Assembly (NCBI RefSeq): GCF_024713945.1
Contig: NC_134680.1
Location: 315,001 to 379,000, forward strand
Length of the DNA: 64,000 bases
From: Dermatophagoides farinae
Taxonomy: Eukaryota > Arthropoda > Arachnida > Sarcoptiformes > Pyroglyphidae
Reading direction: 5' to 3'
A program made the translations under genes and the position numbers. Within the stretch, counting starts at the first letter, position 1, and every line of letters starts with the position of its first letter. Shown here piece after piece: positions 1 to 13,812 of the stretch. Under the pieces are notes generated by a model that was not told the origin of the DNA, searched no databases, and saw nothing but the letters and a program-made list of their open reading frames with translations.

Positions 1-207
1 TGTCTGAAATCTCCACATCCATTTCAACCATATCAGGTATGGTCAGGTGTAAATATCCGAATAAATACAGATTCAAAATTTTTGATGAATTTATTTTTGA
101 AAAATTTTTTCAAAATTTAAAATAAAAATTAATAATAATACGAAAATGAATGAAAGAAAAAAAACATAAAAAGATAACCATCCATCGATGATAGTTTACA
201 ATCGTAA
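1..207. other. window edge, possible tail of an upstream plus-strand gene
   Basis: No gene can be assigned. One plus frame is open from base 1 to a stop near base 120, and it reads as ordinary mixed residues for about its first 15 codons (it contains PHPFQPYQVWSG) before turning into AT-rich K/F/N text. It may be the end of an exon with a donor at CAG|GTATGG near base 36, or it may be chance. A TTTATT at 90-95 would serve as AATAAA for the minus-strand MED18 gene. Confidence 0.3.
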
Positions 208-941
208 TCATTGATTGATCTTTCGCATATCAATATTTTCCAATGAAACTAATGGCTTTAAAAATTCGGCAAATTGTTTCATTTCATCTGTTATGGCTGT
301 CTGATATGATGGTGCAATAACACTCAATTCTACTAAATGTGAATTAGTTATTTGTTCCAAATTCATTTCTTCAATAGCCATAGCGTTTGGTGTGCTATTA
401 TTAGTAGTAGTGGCCATTACACCACTGCCACCATTAATACGAAATATTTTAAATACAAGAATTTTCATTCGACCTTTACGAAACATCCAACCACGTAGAA
501 TGAATTCAAATTCCAATTTGAAACCCATTTCAGCCAGAAATTGTGTGACATTTGATGTTGTATTACAATCAATACAGGTACGTGATAATGTTGCACGATT
601 ACGATCGGTATCATTATGTCCGAGATAACGTAAATTCCATGGATTAGTTGGACAATCCATTGATCGTCGTACACGTAACATACTTGATGGTCCATTTGGT
701 AGTTCTAATGAGAAAGGAAATTTTAATAATTTTACAATTTCTACTCATCATGAATATACTTATTACTTATAGCAAAAACCATTTCATGATCTTTAAATTT
801 TGGTGGTGGCATATCGGAATTATCGCAGAAACCACGAAGTTTCTGTAATAATGCATCACATGATTCATCTAGAATACTGCCTTGTAGTAGAAATTCATTT
901 TGTGAGAATGTATTTTTACGTTGCTGAAAATTTGATTCCAT
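208..941 (-). CDS. MED18: Mediator complex subunit 18 (MED18)
   Basis: MED18 is a head-module subunit of the nuclear Mediator complex, which links transcription factors to RNA polymerase II. I read two exons, 767-941 and 208-704, joined across a 62-nt GT-AG intron, giving 223 residues against about 208 in the human protein. Exon 1 carries the family opening (LLQGSILDESCDALLQKLRG, then FKDHEMVF). Exon 2 carries the conserved block RYLGH, then the stretch around EMGFKLEFEFILRGWMFRKG, and then KILVFKIFRI, all diagnostic of MED18. The start is the ATG at 941: an ATG 45 nt upstream sits in AT-rich low-complexity sequence. The gene runs tandem with the NOS1AP-like gene 266 nt upstream. The family assignment is firm. 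The splice junction is read by eye but keeps the frame. Confidence 0.9.
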
Positions 942-1207
942 TTGATTTTTTTTCAAATTATCAAACAAAACAAAAAAATTCACCAAATTGTCATATGAAC
1001 AGATTGATCACGTGATGATGTTTCGATTTCGTTCAAATAATACGTATCTAAATGAAATTTGAATATTCAGTTTTTTTTAATAATTTAAATTTGAAAAAGA
1101 CAAAAACAGAAATAATTTATAAAAATATGGAATACTTTTTTCTCTGAAACATAAAATAAAATCCTAATTGTAAATTTTCTGACCTCGTTTTTGTGTTCCT
1201 GTTTGTA

Positions 1208-2762
1208 TTAATATAAATCTTTAAATAATAAACACGAGCCAGGTATATCAGAATTTTTGTTATAATTATAATGATGATGATCATTATGATTATTAGTTGG
1301 ACTAGATAATAATGAATCTGGTGAATAAAGTAGTTTCGTTACTTGTGGCCTTAATGTTTGATTATGATGATGATGATCAATAATTGTATTTGTATCACTT
1401 CCCGTATCATCATTTGATGATATAATCGATGATGCACGTGGATTATTATGTACAAACATACGTTCAGATGATTCACTAAAACGTACAGTAGGTAATCGAT
1501 GATGAAATCTATTTCGATGATTAATAACAGATGCATTAGTAGTAGTAGTATTGGTAGTAGCCATTGATGATCCATTATTATTGATTGTCATTGATGATAT
1601 TAATGATGAAATTTGTTTTTCAAGTAATTCAATCTTATCGGAAAGTTGATCCAATTTACAATCAACATTATGAATCATTTGTTCCATATTCAAAGTTAAA
1701 TCTTTACTATTTTTACGTAGATTTGATGATCGTGGTGATGGTGATGATTTTGATCTTGTTATTCTTGCCATCATCGATGATTGATCTGCATCATTATTTT
1801 CATCATTATCATCATCATCATCATTTGGATCATTTCCATCGACATCATCACCATTGTCATCTTCATCATTAACAACAGCTAGATTTATTCTATTTGGGTG
1901 CCTCTGTTGATGATGATGATGATGATGATTTGATCCAATATTACCATTAATTTGAATATTATCCGATACAATTTGTCCATTTTTCATTGTTGTTCGATCA
2001 TCATCAACATTATCATTAAATGGTGGTGTCATTTTATGACATAATTCAAATGCTTGTCCAATCGTTCGGACAATATTGATAGCTAATGACTGATAAATAA
2101 AAAAAATTGATCACATTCATAAACAAAAATCAATCTTTTCTATACCTGTTTGGCAGCTTTAAATACAAAACAACGAAATATACTTCCTTCACGTGCAATA
2201 TAGGAAAATATATGCAAATCTAATGAATCATGTGAGACGTAGAATATTCTATATGAATCGAGAGAATAAAATAACCACTATATCATTGATGGTTAAAAAA
2301 TCTTGACAAACCTATGTATTGGATGATGTGTTATGATCAAATTATTATTGTTGCTGTTGGTTGTCGTGGACGATAATGTCGTGGTGTTAAATATTGATTG
2401 CTTTCCACCACCACCACCACCACCGCTATTTGGTAATGCTATTTTTAGACCTTCATCCGATACTGTCATAATAGTTTTACGTTTTTTATCTTTACGTAAA
2501 CGACAATCTGATCGTATACGACGCATTGCATGAACGATTTCCATACGAGAATTTGGCCGAGGAATTTTTCCGCATCCAACAAGCTAATTATTTTTGTAAA
2601 ATAAAATTATCATCATTATTTTGAATGTAAAGAATAAAACCTATTTTTTACCTTGACAATAAATGTGATTCCCATACGAAATTCTTCTTCCGTTCTTAGC
2701 GGTATTCTTGAATCGAAAAGAGCATCTTCCAATGTTAGATAACGATTTCGTCGTAATCTCAT
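1208..2762 (-). CDS. NOS1AP: NOS1AP/CAPON-like PTB-domain adaptor
   Basis: This is a cytoplasmic adaptor with an N-terminal phosphotyrosine-binding (PTB/PID) domain. In the vertebrate family it links neuronal NOS to partners such as Dexras1 and Scribble. Four exons keep the frame: 2652-2762, 2312-2583, 2146-2248 and 1208-2089, with introns of 68, 63 and 56 nt, giving about 455 residues. The PTB domain (about residues 15-170) contains [39 protein letters not shown] and the piece ending [12 protein letters not shown]. These match the CAPON PTB closely. Downstream come His, Asp and Asn runs and a predicted coiled coil (about residue 270 onward, [20 protein letters not shown]). The protein ends in KDLY rather than the EIAV-type PDZ ligand of mammalian NOS1AP, so NOS binding through that tail is not supported. 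It could be a generic PTB adaptor of this clade. Confidence 0.85.
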
Positions 2763-4597
2763 TTTGATTGCAATTTTTTTTTTCACAAACTTTTGTAGAA
2801 ATTTTTCTCAATGTTAAATTCTAATAATGATGATGATTAACTAAACTGAAAAAAAAACATATTCACTTAGAATTTGTTCAACAACAAAAAAAACAATTAA
2901 AGAAAAATCGGTTATCCGTGTTCATCATCATCATCATCATTCGTATTCTTGCTGTTGATGATGCTGCTGCTATTGTCTGACTTTATATTTTTTTTTGAAT
3001 TTAAAATCTATATGTCTCTGTAGTACGTTTGTTTGTTTGTTTGTTTGGTTGGTTCATATCAACATATCATTCATTCACTGCATTTTAGTCGATTTTTTTT
3101 CTTGGCATCACAATAAGCAACAGCAGCAGCAGCAGTGGTATGGTAGTTGAATCATTTTTTTTTTCTTACAGAAAAATCTATCTTGGTCTTGATGATGATG
3201 ATGATGATGATGATGAATAAAATTTAGGATTTACACACAGAATGTATTGAATAAACTTGAAAAAAAATAAATGAATCCCTCACCATTGTTGTTGTTGATG
3301 ATGCCGGGTATTTTCATTCGCAAGAATCCACCACAATGAATTTCTTCTAGAACTCGGGCACTATAGAGATCTTTATATTATGCCAAAAATATAGAAATTT
3401 TTCCAGAGCATGTTCGGTTGTTCTGTGTTTTACACATATATAATCTGTGTGTGTGTATCTCATCATTATCATATATATATGACGCGTATAAAATGCTAAA
3501 GAAAACAAAACAGAAAAAAAAATTCAGTTTTTTTTTCATTTGAATTTCTTGTTTGTCGTCACATACGGGAAATTTTATTTTCGTTTTTTGCTGCTAATTT
3601 TGCCTGCTACTGCCGTTGCTGTTGTGTTTTTTTTTCTTCATTCACCCGATGACGATAATGATGATGACGTCAATGATGTTCTAATTTTTTTTCCTTTATT
3701 TCAAGAATCGATTTCTATTTGTTTTTCAATTTCTAATTTGGATCATTGGAATTTTTTTTTTTTTTTGGAAGAAAAGAAAAAAAAAGAAAAGAAAGTGGTT
3801 ATTAGGTTATTGGCCTTGAATAAATGAAAAATCCGAAAAAAAAATTCAATATCAATCGATATAATCGATCAATAATGCTAGTGTATTACAATAATTTTTC
3901 GATTGATTGCCTGAAGAAAATAAAAAAAAAGAAGACAAATTATTCATTCACTTGTCTAAATAAATTTTTTTTTTAAACTTCCGCATCGTGATCAATGAGT
4001 GAGTGAGTGAATAAAAGAAAAAAAGGGTTAGCCTATACCAATTAATCTACAAAGAATCTTTTGGTCTATTAATTTAGAACAAACAAGAGAGAGAGAGAAA
4101 TAGAGATCAAATATCAAGATTGGCATTTAGGACAACAAAATTGTTCATACCACCCTTCTAACACTCAGAGATTCATACGAATATGAAATTGAGCAATTAA
4201 TCTTATCACATTGTGTGGTGTTTTTTTTTTGGCTGTTATTTTCCGGATATCTTTTCTTTTCTGGTCGGATGAAATATAAAATATAACACACAAAGGTGTC
4301 CGTTTCGTTGATGCTTGAAAAATTGTTGTTGCTGATCATGACCCTTTTAACATTCAGGTGTCAAATTGTAGAATTTTTTTTTTACTTACAACGAAAAAAA
4401 GGAATTGATATCCACGGAAAAAAATCTTTCTGTGTGTTTGAATATAAATTAAATAAACACAAATAGAGTTAGAGAAATAAAAAAAAATCGAAAATCAAAC
4501 ATCAAACCTGAATGAAAAAAGATAAAAAATGTGTGGTTTTCGATCAAAAAAAAGTCATATATTTGTCATTCTCGAAAATATATCATCGTCGTCGTAC

Positions 4598-4600
<3 letters not shown>

Positions 4601-4631
<31 letters not shown>
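4601..4631. repeat. poly-T tract (T31)
   Basis: An uninterrupted run of 31 T. No retroelement body is recognisable on either side, so it is treated as a simple homopolymer rather than a retroelement tail. Confidence 0.9.
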
Positions 4632-4632
<1 letters not shown>

Positions 4633-7600
4633 GTTTAATACGGAAATCATTTGGTGGTGTGGTTTATCATTGAAATTTGATCTACAAATTGGTTATGAAA
4701 CAAAATAAAAATTAATGTTTTTTTTTTCGGAAAAATTATAAACCATACAAACCATCAAAATATACTTTCAACAACAATGATCCAACAATGTGTGTTCAAA
4801 TGTGAATACAGAAACCATTGATGATGGTGATAATCTTTAGTCAAGAATGAAATTTTGGAAAAAAAAGTAATCTGCTTAAAATCAAAAAGAAAAAAAAACA
4901 AGAATTCTTATTCATCACCTTGGCCTTTTTTTTATATACTCATTTACTTACTCTGATATGATATGGATATCTAATCGAAAAAAAAGATTCAAATCTTTTC
5001 TACATGAATGCACGATTCGTGCACATTCTTTTTCTACTTTGAAAATTCCAAATCTGCAATAGTTTTTGATCAAATCTCTCTCTATGTTTCTTTCTGCAAA
5101 ACATCATGAAATTTTTCATCATGAACAGGCAAATCTTTCTTTTTTTTTTTTGCTTTTGTTGATGAATATCAATGTGTTTCTTCTTCTTCTTCTTCACACT
5201 TTTTGCTGGCTGTTTTGTGCAAAAAAAAAACAAAGAAAGAAAAAGAAACAATGAAAAACAAGAAAAAAAACATTTTTTTCACATGTTCCAGAGAAATAAA
5301 CAAACGACGACGATGAAAAAAATACGCCCACGAAATTTAGGAAAAATTCGGGTCGAAATTTTTTTTCATTTTCATCTTCTTGATTGTTTGTTTCAAATTT
5401 AAATTTTATGAAAAAAAATGCTCAACTTTGATTTTATCCACCACCACCACCACCAAGCATCATTGGTCAATATATTAGTGATATTTAATCGGGGCCAAAC
5501 GATAGTTTTCTTCTCCAATGAACATTGTTACTAATAATAATAACGACCAGTAACACTAATGATGGTTTAATTCAGGATTTTTTTGATTTTTAATCCAGCT
5601 TTTTTTTGAAAAGAAAAATCCATGATGATGATGATCATTATCTTCATTATCATCATCATCATTATCATTATAATCTATGGCAATTAATTAGCACATCATA
5701 TTCAATTCGTTTATATAATCCAGGATCTTGATTTTATGATCATCTTCATCTTCATTATCATCATGATGATGATGATGATGAAGATTTACAGGTGGAAAAA
5801 AAACAGAAAAAAATGATCCATAATCCTTGACCTTGTATTTAAATAGTGGTGGCAATGGATGAAGAGAAAACAAAATTTTCGTTCGTTCGTTCGTTATTTA
5901 TTTCATGGCTCAATCTTCTTTGTGCTGACGCGTAAATTAAATATTTGTAATGTGGCCAAATTTATGAAACCAGGTAAAGTTTATTAAAAAAAAATGAAAA
6001 ATCAATCTAGAGCAAAAAAAAATCATAATACAAAGGTGGTGGTCATTTGCGTTACTATAGTGAAGCAAAAAAAATTATGATTCGAACCTACCTACCTACA
6101 TACACACACGAGGGTGATGAATGTTGAATTTTTTTCGAAATTCAAAATGAAATTGATTTTGAAACGAAAAAAATTCAACTTTGAAGAAATAGTTTTTTTT
6201 CCCTTTTTCCCATGTTGATCGTATTTCATCATCATCGAATCTCTATCATTAAAACGAAATACAAAATGAAAATGAAAAAATTCGTCAATGTTTTCCATAA
6301 AAAAATAAAGATTTAATTTCCCACCTTTATTAATGAATAAATAATGATGATGATGATAATAACACGGTCTTTGAATTTTGGAATTTGAAACAAATTCATG
6401 TCGATCATAGACCACCATTCAATCGACAAAAAAAAATTGAAAATCATCAATAGATTGACAGAAGCTCCTTTGAAGTTTCTTTTTCTCATATTGTCTTCAT
6501 TGATGATGATGATGATGATGGACACATATTGCCGAAATGATTTTTTTCAATGAATGAAGATTTTCGATCAAATAAAAAAATCATCAATGATGGCCAACGA
6601 TGATGATGATGAACACATTCATATTTGGATATTATTATTTATATCCATTTTTTATTGAATTTCAAATTGAAATTAGTCTTTCAATCAATCGATCGATGGA
6701 ATGAAATGATTGTCGGAACAATTGAAAATAAACTGGCAATGAAATTAGCAATTAGAATTGCAAAAAAAAAAATCAAAAAAAATAATAGTTACCTTGTGCG
6801 AGTAGCATCACTTCTTTTTTTTCAATCGTTCAATCTAGCAGCAGCAGCAGCAGCAGTCAAAATTTGATCCATTTTCAGGGCTTTTGTTTTGACAAAAAAG
6901 CTCCACCATGATGATGATGATGATGATAAAGCAATGATATTTTCATTCATTTCATTTTTCATACATCATCATCACAAGGGAAAGTGTCCATCCATTCATA
7001 ATCTTTTTTGTTGCTGTTGTTGACTGACGATTTTGATGTTTTTAATGGACAAAAAATAGGATGGACGACGTGTGAACATCACTGAAATTGTTGATTGCGT
7101 GTCCGTGCAAGCCGGTACTTTTTGTAATTCGAAATATCATAATGATTCTTTTAATTACAAACACACATTAATTTTTGTTCCGGTTTTCTTCTCTATTCAT
7201 ACGACATGTTTTGTCGAGGCAGTGATTGACGAAGAAAAAATAAATTTTCGTTTTCATTGATCGATCAATTGATTTTGATCACAAATTTTATGGTGAAACA
7301 TTGTGTTTTTTTCTCATTTTTCAGTTTTCATTTTGTTTCTGTTTGGATAAACATGCATCATTTGGCAATCAGATCTTCATTGTTAATCGATTAAAATTTG
7401 AACAAGTTCATTGAACACACGGGATTCAATATTCGTCATTGTTGCAATCTGTTTTTTTTCGTCTTTATGGACGGATTTTTCTATTTGAATCTTTAAGAAT
7501 CACTCACTATAGACACAAAAGAAAGAAAAACTTGTTGCATTTACATAATCATCATCATCGTCATCAGTATATGCTGTTGTTGTGGTTTGTTCAAAAGGGA

Positions 7601-8796
7601 CAACAATTTTTTTAATGGATCAATGATGTTGTAACCGCTTGGAGAAAAAAAAACCACTTAAGGCAAGGCCACAAAATTTTTTTTTCTTTTTTGTTGTCGA
7701 TCTACGAATAACAATATGATCCAATAACAAAAAAAAAAATCATTGTGTATCTACCACACGGTCAATAATGATGATTCATCTGCTGACCATCGATATGAGG
7801 ATTTGATCCAAAAAAAATGACAGGCCCTTGTTGTTGTTAACATTGAAAGAATTGGGGATTGATTGAAACAACAACTTGTTAGTTTGATGATAATAATCAT
7901 ACTAGAGTTCCAACAAATGGATTATAGAGAAAAACAAACAACGAAAACGAAACAGATTTGATCAAATTCATAAAGACCTTCAATCACGAATCTTTTTTTT
8001 TGATGCCTTCATTACATATATTGTAATTATAATCATCATCATCGATATCGATTGTTGTTCAATAATGTCCCACAATATTGACAACATAACCTAGGTTCAT
8101 TGATCACACATTGAATTTCTATGGAAAAAAAGAGAAAAAAAAACAAATTTCATCATTGTATTTAAGTATTTACAATGCCGAAAGGGATAAATTCCCTTTG
8201 ATAAACCTGTTTATTTATTATTATGATGATGCATTAAATACAGGCTTACAGCCATCTGTAGATATCTGGTATCTTGGTCTAGGAATTTGCTGTAAAAAAA
8301 AAAACACAAAAACTGATTATAATCATCATAAACATTAACATTAGGTAGAAGTTTACCTGATAATAATCATAAATCTATTCTTTGAAAATCTCATGAATGG
8401 ATGGATGGGTATTATCATTAGTAGGTAGTCAAGTGATCATAAAGTCAAGATAAGCCAAATAGACATTATTGGTTCAAGTCATGTTTGATGGTTGTTCATC
8501 AATGTGAAGGGAGGGGGTTGATTTGCATATTCATCATTAATGGAATTTTGTTTCTTTCATTTCCAATCGTTCATTCACTTGATTTATCGAATTTTGATGA
8601 TTGTTCTGTCATGATCATAAATAAATGAATGAAATTTATGAATTTTTTTCTTTGTAGAGTATTTTTTTTGTAGTCAAAAAAAAAACGAAATTCCTGACAT
8701 TATCATGAATATGTTTAATTGATTGATTGTCAGGAATTATTGTTTTGTTTTTTTTCTCTATCTGTGGTTCTCGTTCTTGCACAATGTAGGAGTTGG

Positions 8797-8798
<2 letters not shown>

Positions 8799-8849
<51 letters not shown>
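8799..8849. repeat. (CAT)17 trinucleotide microsatellite
   Basis: Seventeen uninterrupted CAT units, the longest pure triplet array seen in the window. The same triplet recurs dozens of times as shorter arrays, in spacers and inside genes, where it encodes His, Ser or Asp depending on frame and strand. Confidence 0.95.
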
Positions 8850-11800
8850 AATCATCGTTGTTGGTCTATTTGACCGAAATTGTTTTTTTTTTTTTGCTTT
8901 GATCTTGATGTTCTTGATGACCCTCCACACATTGATCATTGATCATCGAACCAACTGTTGTTAGCCTCATTTTTTTTTCTTAATTTCACAAAAAAGGTTG
9001 ATTTTGAACTTGAGGAATTTTCATCATCATCATCGAATCGTTATTCACAAGACTACACAATCACAGGCAAAAATCTTTCCATCATCATCATCATCATCAA
9101 CATCGTCCTACGAGAAATTTTCTTCTTCTTCGACCATTGATGATGATTCGAAATGAATCAAGTGCACACACACACACACCATACACTTGATTCAGCAGCA
9201 AACAACTTGAAAAGAAATAAGAATTTTAAAAAAATTGAAAAAAAAATTTCTTTGTAGAACAAATATAATTTACCTATTTAGGGTATAGTAGTAATAATAA
9301 TTAGTCAAATGTTGCTTGTTTTGTGATGTATCGTCGTAGTCGTTGCCTTGGTTGTTGTTGTTGGCCATCATCATTATCATGATGATGATGATCAATGGAT
9401 TCGGGTAATAATCAAACAACCAACGAACCAGACAAACCAAATGTTGATAGTGATCTTGTTTTTTCTTGTTACGAATATTGATATTGTGGCTTCAAACCAA
9501 GCAACAGCAACAAAAAAGATAATTTTCTCCGTCTTCATTTACTGTATCGCAATGTTTTGATTGTTTGCATTTTGCCAAACAAAAAAAAAAACAATAATAA
9601 TCAGAGTAATTGGATGATATACTAATTCATTGTTGAAATGAAATTAAAAAAAAACTCAAAAATCTAGGTCGATGATGATGATGATAGAAATGAACATAGT
9701 CACGAATGTTCGGGAATCAACGAATGAACAAAATAAAAAATTCGAGTGTTCCGGCTATTTTCAATGTGTTCGATTCGATTCTATTTCGACATTAATTAAT
9801 TGATGATTGTTTCATTCGATTTTGTTTTTTCATATGTTGTCGTCGTTAATTCAACCAAATCAATCTATATAGATAGAAATCTCCTATGATCGATGAATGA
9901 TTGATTAACTATTTTGATTGTTTTAATTGATCATGGATGTCAATTTTGTCGATGGAGAAAAAAATTCTTAACCAATAAACAAAAAAAAAAAATGAAAATT
10001 TTGAAGGTCAAAAACTCTTTTTTTCAGGTTTGTTTTTTGATTTTTTTTCCAATTACCTTGATTGATTGATTCGAATCCATTTCACTAATCAATTTTAGCT
10101 TCAAGCTTCAATATTTTCCATTACCGTTGCTTTTTTTTTGAATATCATCACTCTAAATTGCTTTGTTTCTATTTTCTCCCATGAAGATTCCGTTTTTATT
10201 TATGGATTTTTTTTTTTGGTTTTCATTCATTCATGGCTTCACCAAATTAAATTGGATTCACTTGAATTTCACTATGTCAATCATCATCATTAAGTATCAA
10301 CGAAAAAAAAACATTGTCAATCATTCTAATGATTATATACCTTGAATTTCAGTATCAAATTAAAATGATGGGTGATAATGATTGGCAATAAAATCACCTT
10401 TTCATTTGTGTATGTCATAAATCTAGTGCCAAAATCAAAATCAAGAAAAAAAAAGAAAAAATTTACTTTTTGGTTAATACAAAACAACAACAACAAGAAG
10501 AACACAAGCCGGCTTTTAATTGATATTGTATAAACACCTCTGTGTGTGATTTCAACAAAATTTATTGTTTTGCTTGCCTGAATTTCATTCACATTCATTC
10601 ATTCATCCATTCAATCAATCAATGTTTATACAAGGTAATGAAACGAAACGAAAAAACAAATTGGCCATAACTGAAAAACAACAATGACAACAGCTGACAG
10701 TAGCTTGAAACAATATAACGATAATGAACAAGATGAATAAAATAAAAACAACAACAACAACAACAACGAAATCAACATTATTTGTTTGTTTGTTTGTTTT
10801 TTTTTTTGGTATATTCGAACAACAACAACAATAAGACAAGAAAAAGAAGAACTTGTTATTCAACGCAGGCAATAATGGTAACAAAATTTAATTTTTATTT
10901 CTTTTTTTTCACCCCAAAAAAAATCAGAATAATCAGATGACCTTTTTTTCCCATTATAGGTAAATGAAATGAACTTACAATGTTTTCAAGTCACCAATAG
11001 ATTCGAATGTATGGTATTTTGGTACTTTGCTTGCCGGAAATGGGATATTGTTTTGTTTTTTGTTTCGTCATCTATTGTAAAGTCAATTTAAACAGAAATT
11101 CTTCGAAAAGAAAAATTATCCCAAATCTTTTCATCATCATTATCATTTTCTCATTGAAGATACACTCACACATGCACATCAAATCATGTCAGCAAACAAA
11201 CAACAAACAACAACCTCCATAATTATCGTATTATATCGGACAACAACAAGTTGCTTGTGTATATTATACGATCCAAGTGCCGGTTTTTATTAATTGAACA
11301 ATTACGTATCATCATCATCTCAATTATCTTTGTAGAAATTACTGAAAAAGATTTGTTTGTGTTATATTTGATATGCATACAAATTGTCATCATCTAAAAT
11401 TGCCGTAATAATTCAACAAATGAATTATTGTGATGATGATGATGATACATTCGGTTTTTGTTTGGGTCTTGTCTTTGGTAAGTTTCTTTTAATTTTTTTT
11501 TCTTATTCCGATTGTGTGTGTGTGTGAAATTTTTAGATTTGGTTTGTTTTGTTTTTGCCGAATTTTGATGATAATTTTGGAATATTTTCAGTCATCTAGC
11601 AAATTTAGCCATATCAGTAGTGCACATGTGTTACAATCGTTGACAATTTTTTTTTGTCGCGCCTCATTTATGACTGATTTGGTCCATTTCATCTCCATCC
11701 AATTTTTGTTTTTTTTTTTGGACCAATGGTCTTTTATTTTGGCGGGTTTTTTCCAATGTCGCGACTGGTTAAAAAATTTTCAAATGCCATATGAATGGAT

Positions 11801-13786
11801 CGATCCAAACCACCACCATCTATATAACCAGGACAGATGTTGATTGCTTTTTTGTTTGGTTGATCCATCAAATCAGATAATATGGAATATTGACACGTGC
11901 CATTAAAATGGCAGCTGTGTGTGTCGCGTATCAGATAATGTTCAAAGCAAACAATTTTTTTTTCGTTTTGAATTCATGATTATATAGACAAGGTAAAAGG
12001 TAAAAGGTCGATTAGTGAACAATTGAACAAAAAAAAACTGGTCAAATGATAGTAGCATAGTATAACTGTTAGTGTGTGGTTGAGATTTATCTTCATATAA
12101 CAATAATTATGCTACTACAATTAATTTGAGGTGTCACTACTACTACTACTACTACTATCACTTGTTGCATGTCGATAACATTGAATAAAAAGAGAGAAAG
12201 AGATGAAAACATTCATTTTTTTTTTGGTTGATTTCATTTCAATTCAAATATTCATACTGATCGTACATGTGTTTACAAGTCGATGTATCGTAATGGAAAA
12301 AATTTTTTCATGAATCAAAAGAAAAAAAAATTTCTGATAAACAAACCGGACAAATTTTAATGTTTATAAACATTTCGATAATTGCTAACAATATTCATTC
12401 GAAACCACATCAAAATAACAACAACAACAACAACACTGTGTGCCGTGTGTATGTTTTGGTGTTTCCGGTGCAATCAAAAATTTCATTGATCAAAAATCGA
12501 TTGATCGATTAAATTGAAATATTTCAAAAGAAAAAAAAAATTCTTGTTGCTTTGTTTTTTGGTGAAATCATTTTTTGTCTTTTGGTTTTTTCCACCATGT
12601 GAAACTCTATATATATATAATTTTACAATCATTCACCATCCAATGATATATATTTATTTAAAACAATCAAGTCAAGCTTGAATAATCATCATCATCATCA
12701 TCAACATTAACATCAATATCTCTCTTGTTTGAAACTTAAAAAAAAGTGAAACAAAAATATATCTGAAACTCATTTCCTCATTGTTTATTAGTATTGTATA
12801 TGTTTGCTTGGTTGTTATCAATCAGATTATTTATCTGATCATTATTGTTGTTGATAATAATAATAATTGTTATAGTTATTAAGTCTACAAATGATGATTT
12901 AGACTTATTTCACCCATCTTCATATCATACTACTACTGATACTGCTACTACTACTAAATAAGAAGATTGAAAATGATGAAAATTTAAAGTCATTTTTTAC
13001 CAGTTATTTTGATTCATCAGAAAAAACGAAAATTTGTTTTTTTTTCTAAAAAAAACGGGAACTGGATGTTGTTGTTTTTTTTGTCGGTACAAATTGATTC
13101 AACCACGGTTTCATTTTCGTGTGTTTTTTTTTTGTTGTTGTTTTTGAAGAAAAAAAATTTTTTTTTTTTTCGTGCATTTTTTATACTCGCACCGTGTATG
13201 TGTAAATTATTTATTTCAGATTTGTTTCATGGATTTATGAATTACCAGCATTTTTTTTTATTTCTTATCTCGTTTTTTTCCCACATCTCTAATACTAATC
13301 AATCAATCAATAAATAAGTAAATCGTGTGTGTGTGTGTGTGTATGTTTGTAAAGCGAAAAAAATGTAAGTTTTTAAAACTTGACTTTTTTCTTTTCTTTT
13401 TTTTCACAGAAAATTCAATATGAAAATAGCAACAAATGTTCTTGAAGGGTGATTTAGCTAACAAGACATTATCATCATCATCCAGACAACAACAACAACA
13501 ATGATCCAAAATCTTTTGAATCTGTTGTACGTTGCAGCTGTGTATATTTTTCGGCTAATAATCTAATGCTCTATATTTGGTGGTGGTGGTGGTGTGGTGG
13601 TGGATTATTTACAAATTGATGATGATGATGTGAATTTGAATTGAAAATGTCATAATGAAAATTTGTGAAGCAAAAAAAAAAATGCTCTGTATTTGTCTGT
13701 GTCTGTGTGAGATATAATATATGGCCTTGTTCTTGTTGTCGTCGTCGTCGTTGTTTGTATGTCACATACAAAAACATCTGGACTGA

Positions 13787-13812
13787 TTTTTTTTTTTTTT
13801 TTTTTTTTTTTT
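13787..13812. repeat. poly-T tract (T26)
   Basis: Twenty-six T in a row, flanked by GACTGA and GGTAAAG. No adjoining mobile element was recognised. Confidence 0.9.

Noticed and set aside
1-120. A plus-strand open frame at the window edge as the end of a gene
   Set aside because: It is too short and turns AT-rich at its 3' half. There is no upstream context, so it is mentioned but not called.
3540-3827. A 95-codon Phe/Leu-rich open frame on the plus strand
   Set aside because: It is composed of T-rich tracts and an A-rich end, with no splice partners or family resemblance.
6071-6090. A tRNA-like T-loop string (GATTCGAACC on the plus strand)
   Set aside because: The flanking bases do not pair into a T stem, and no anticodon or acceptor arm can be built on either side.
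8181-8199. AAAGGGATAAATTCCCTTT hairpin followed by a TTTATTTATTATT tail, resembling a LINE 3' end
   Set aside because: The stem matches neither LINE copy in sequence or loop, no RNase H or RT text lies upstream, and the tail-like run is common here. It was kept only as a coincidence.
8719-8964. Open frames on both strands with long Ile or Met runs
   Set aside because: They are produced by the (CAT)17 array: one strand reads ATC as Ile, the other ATG as Met. There is no other coding signal.
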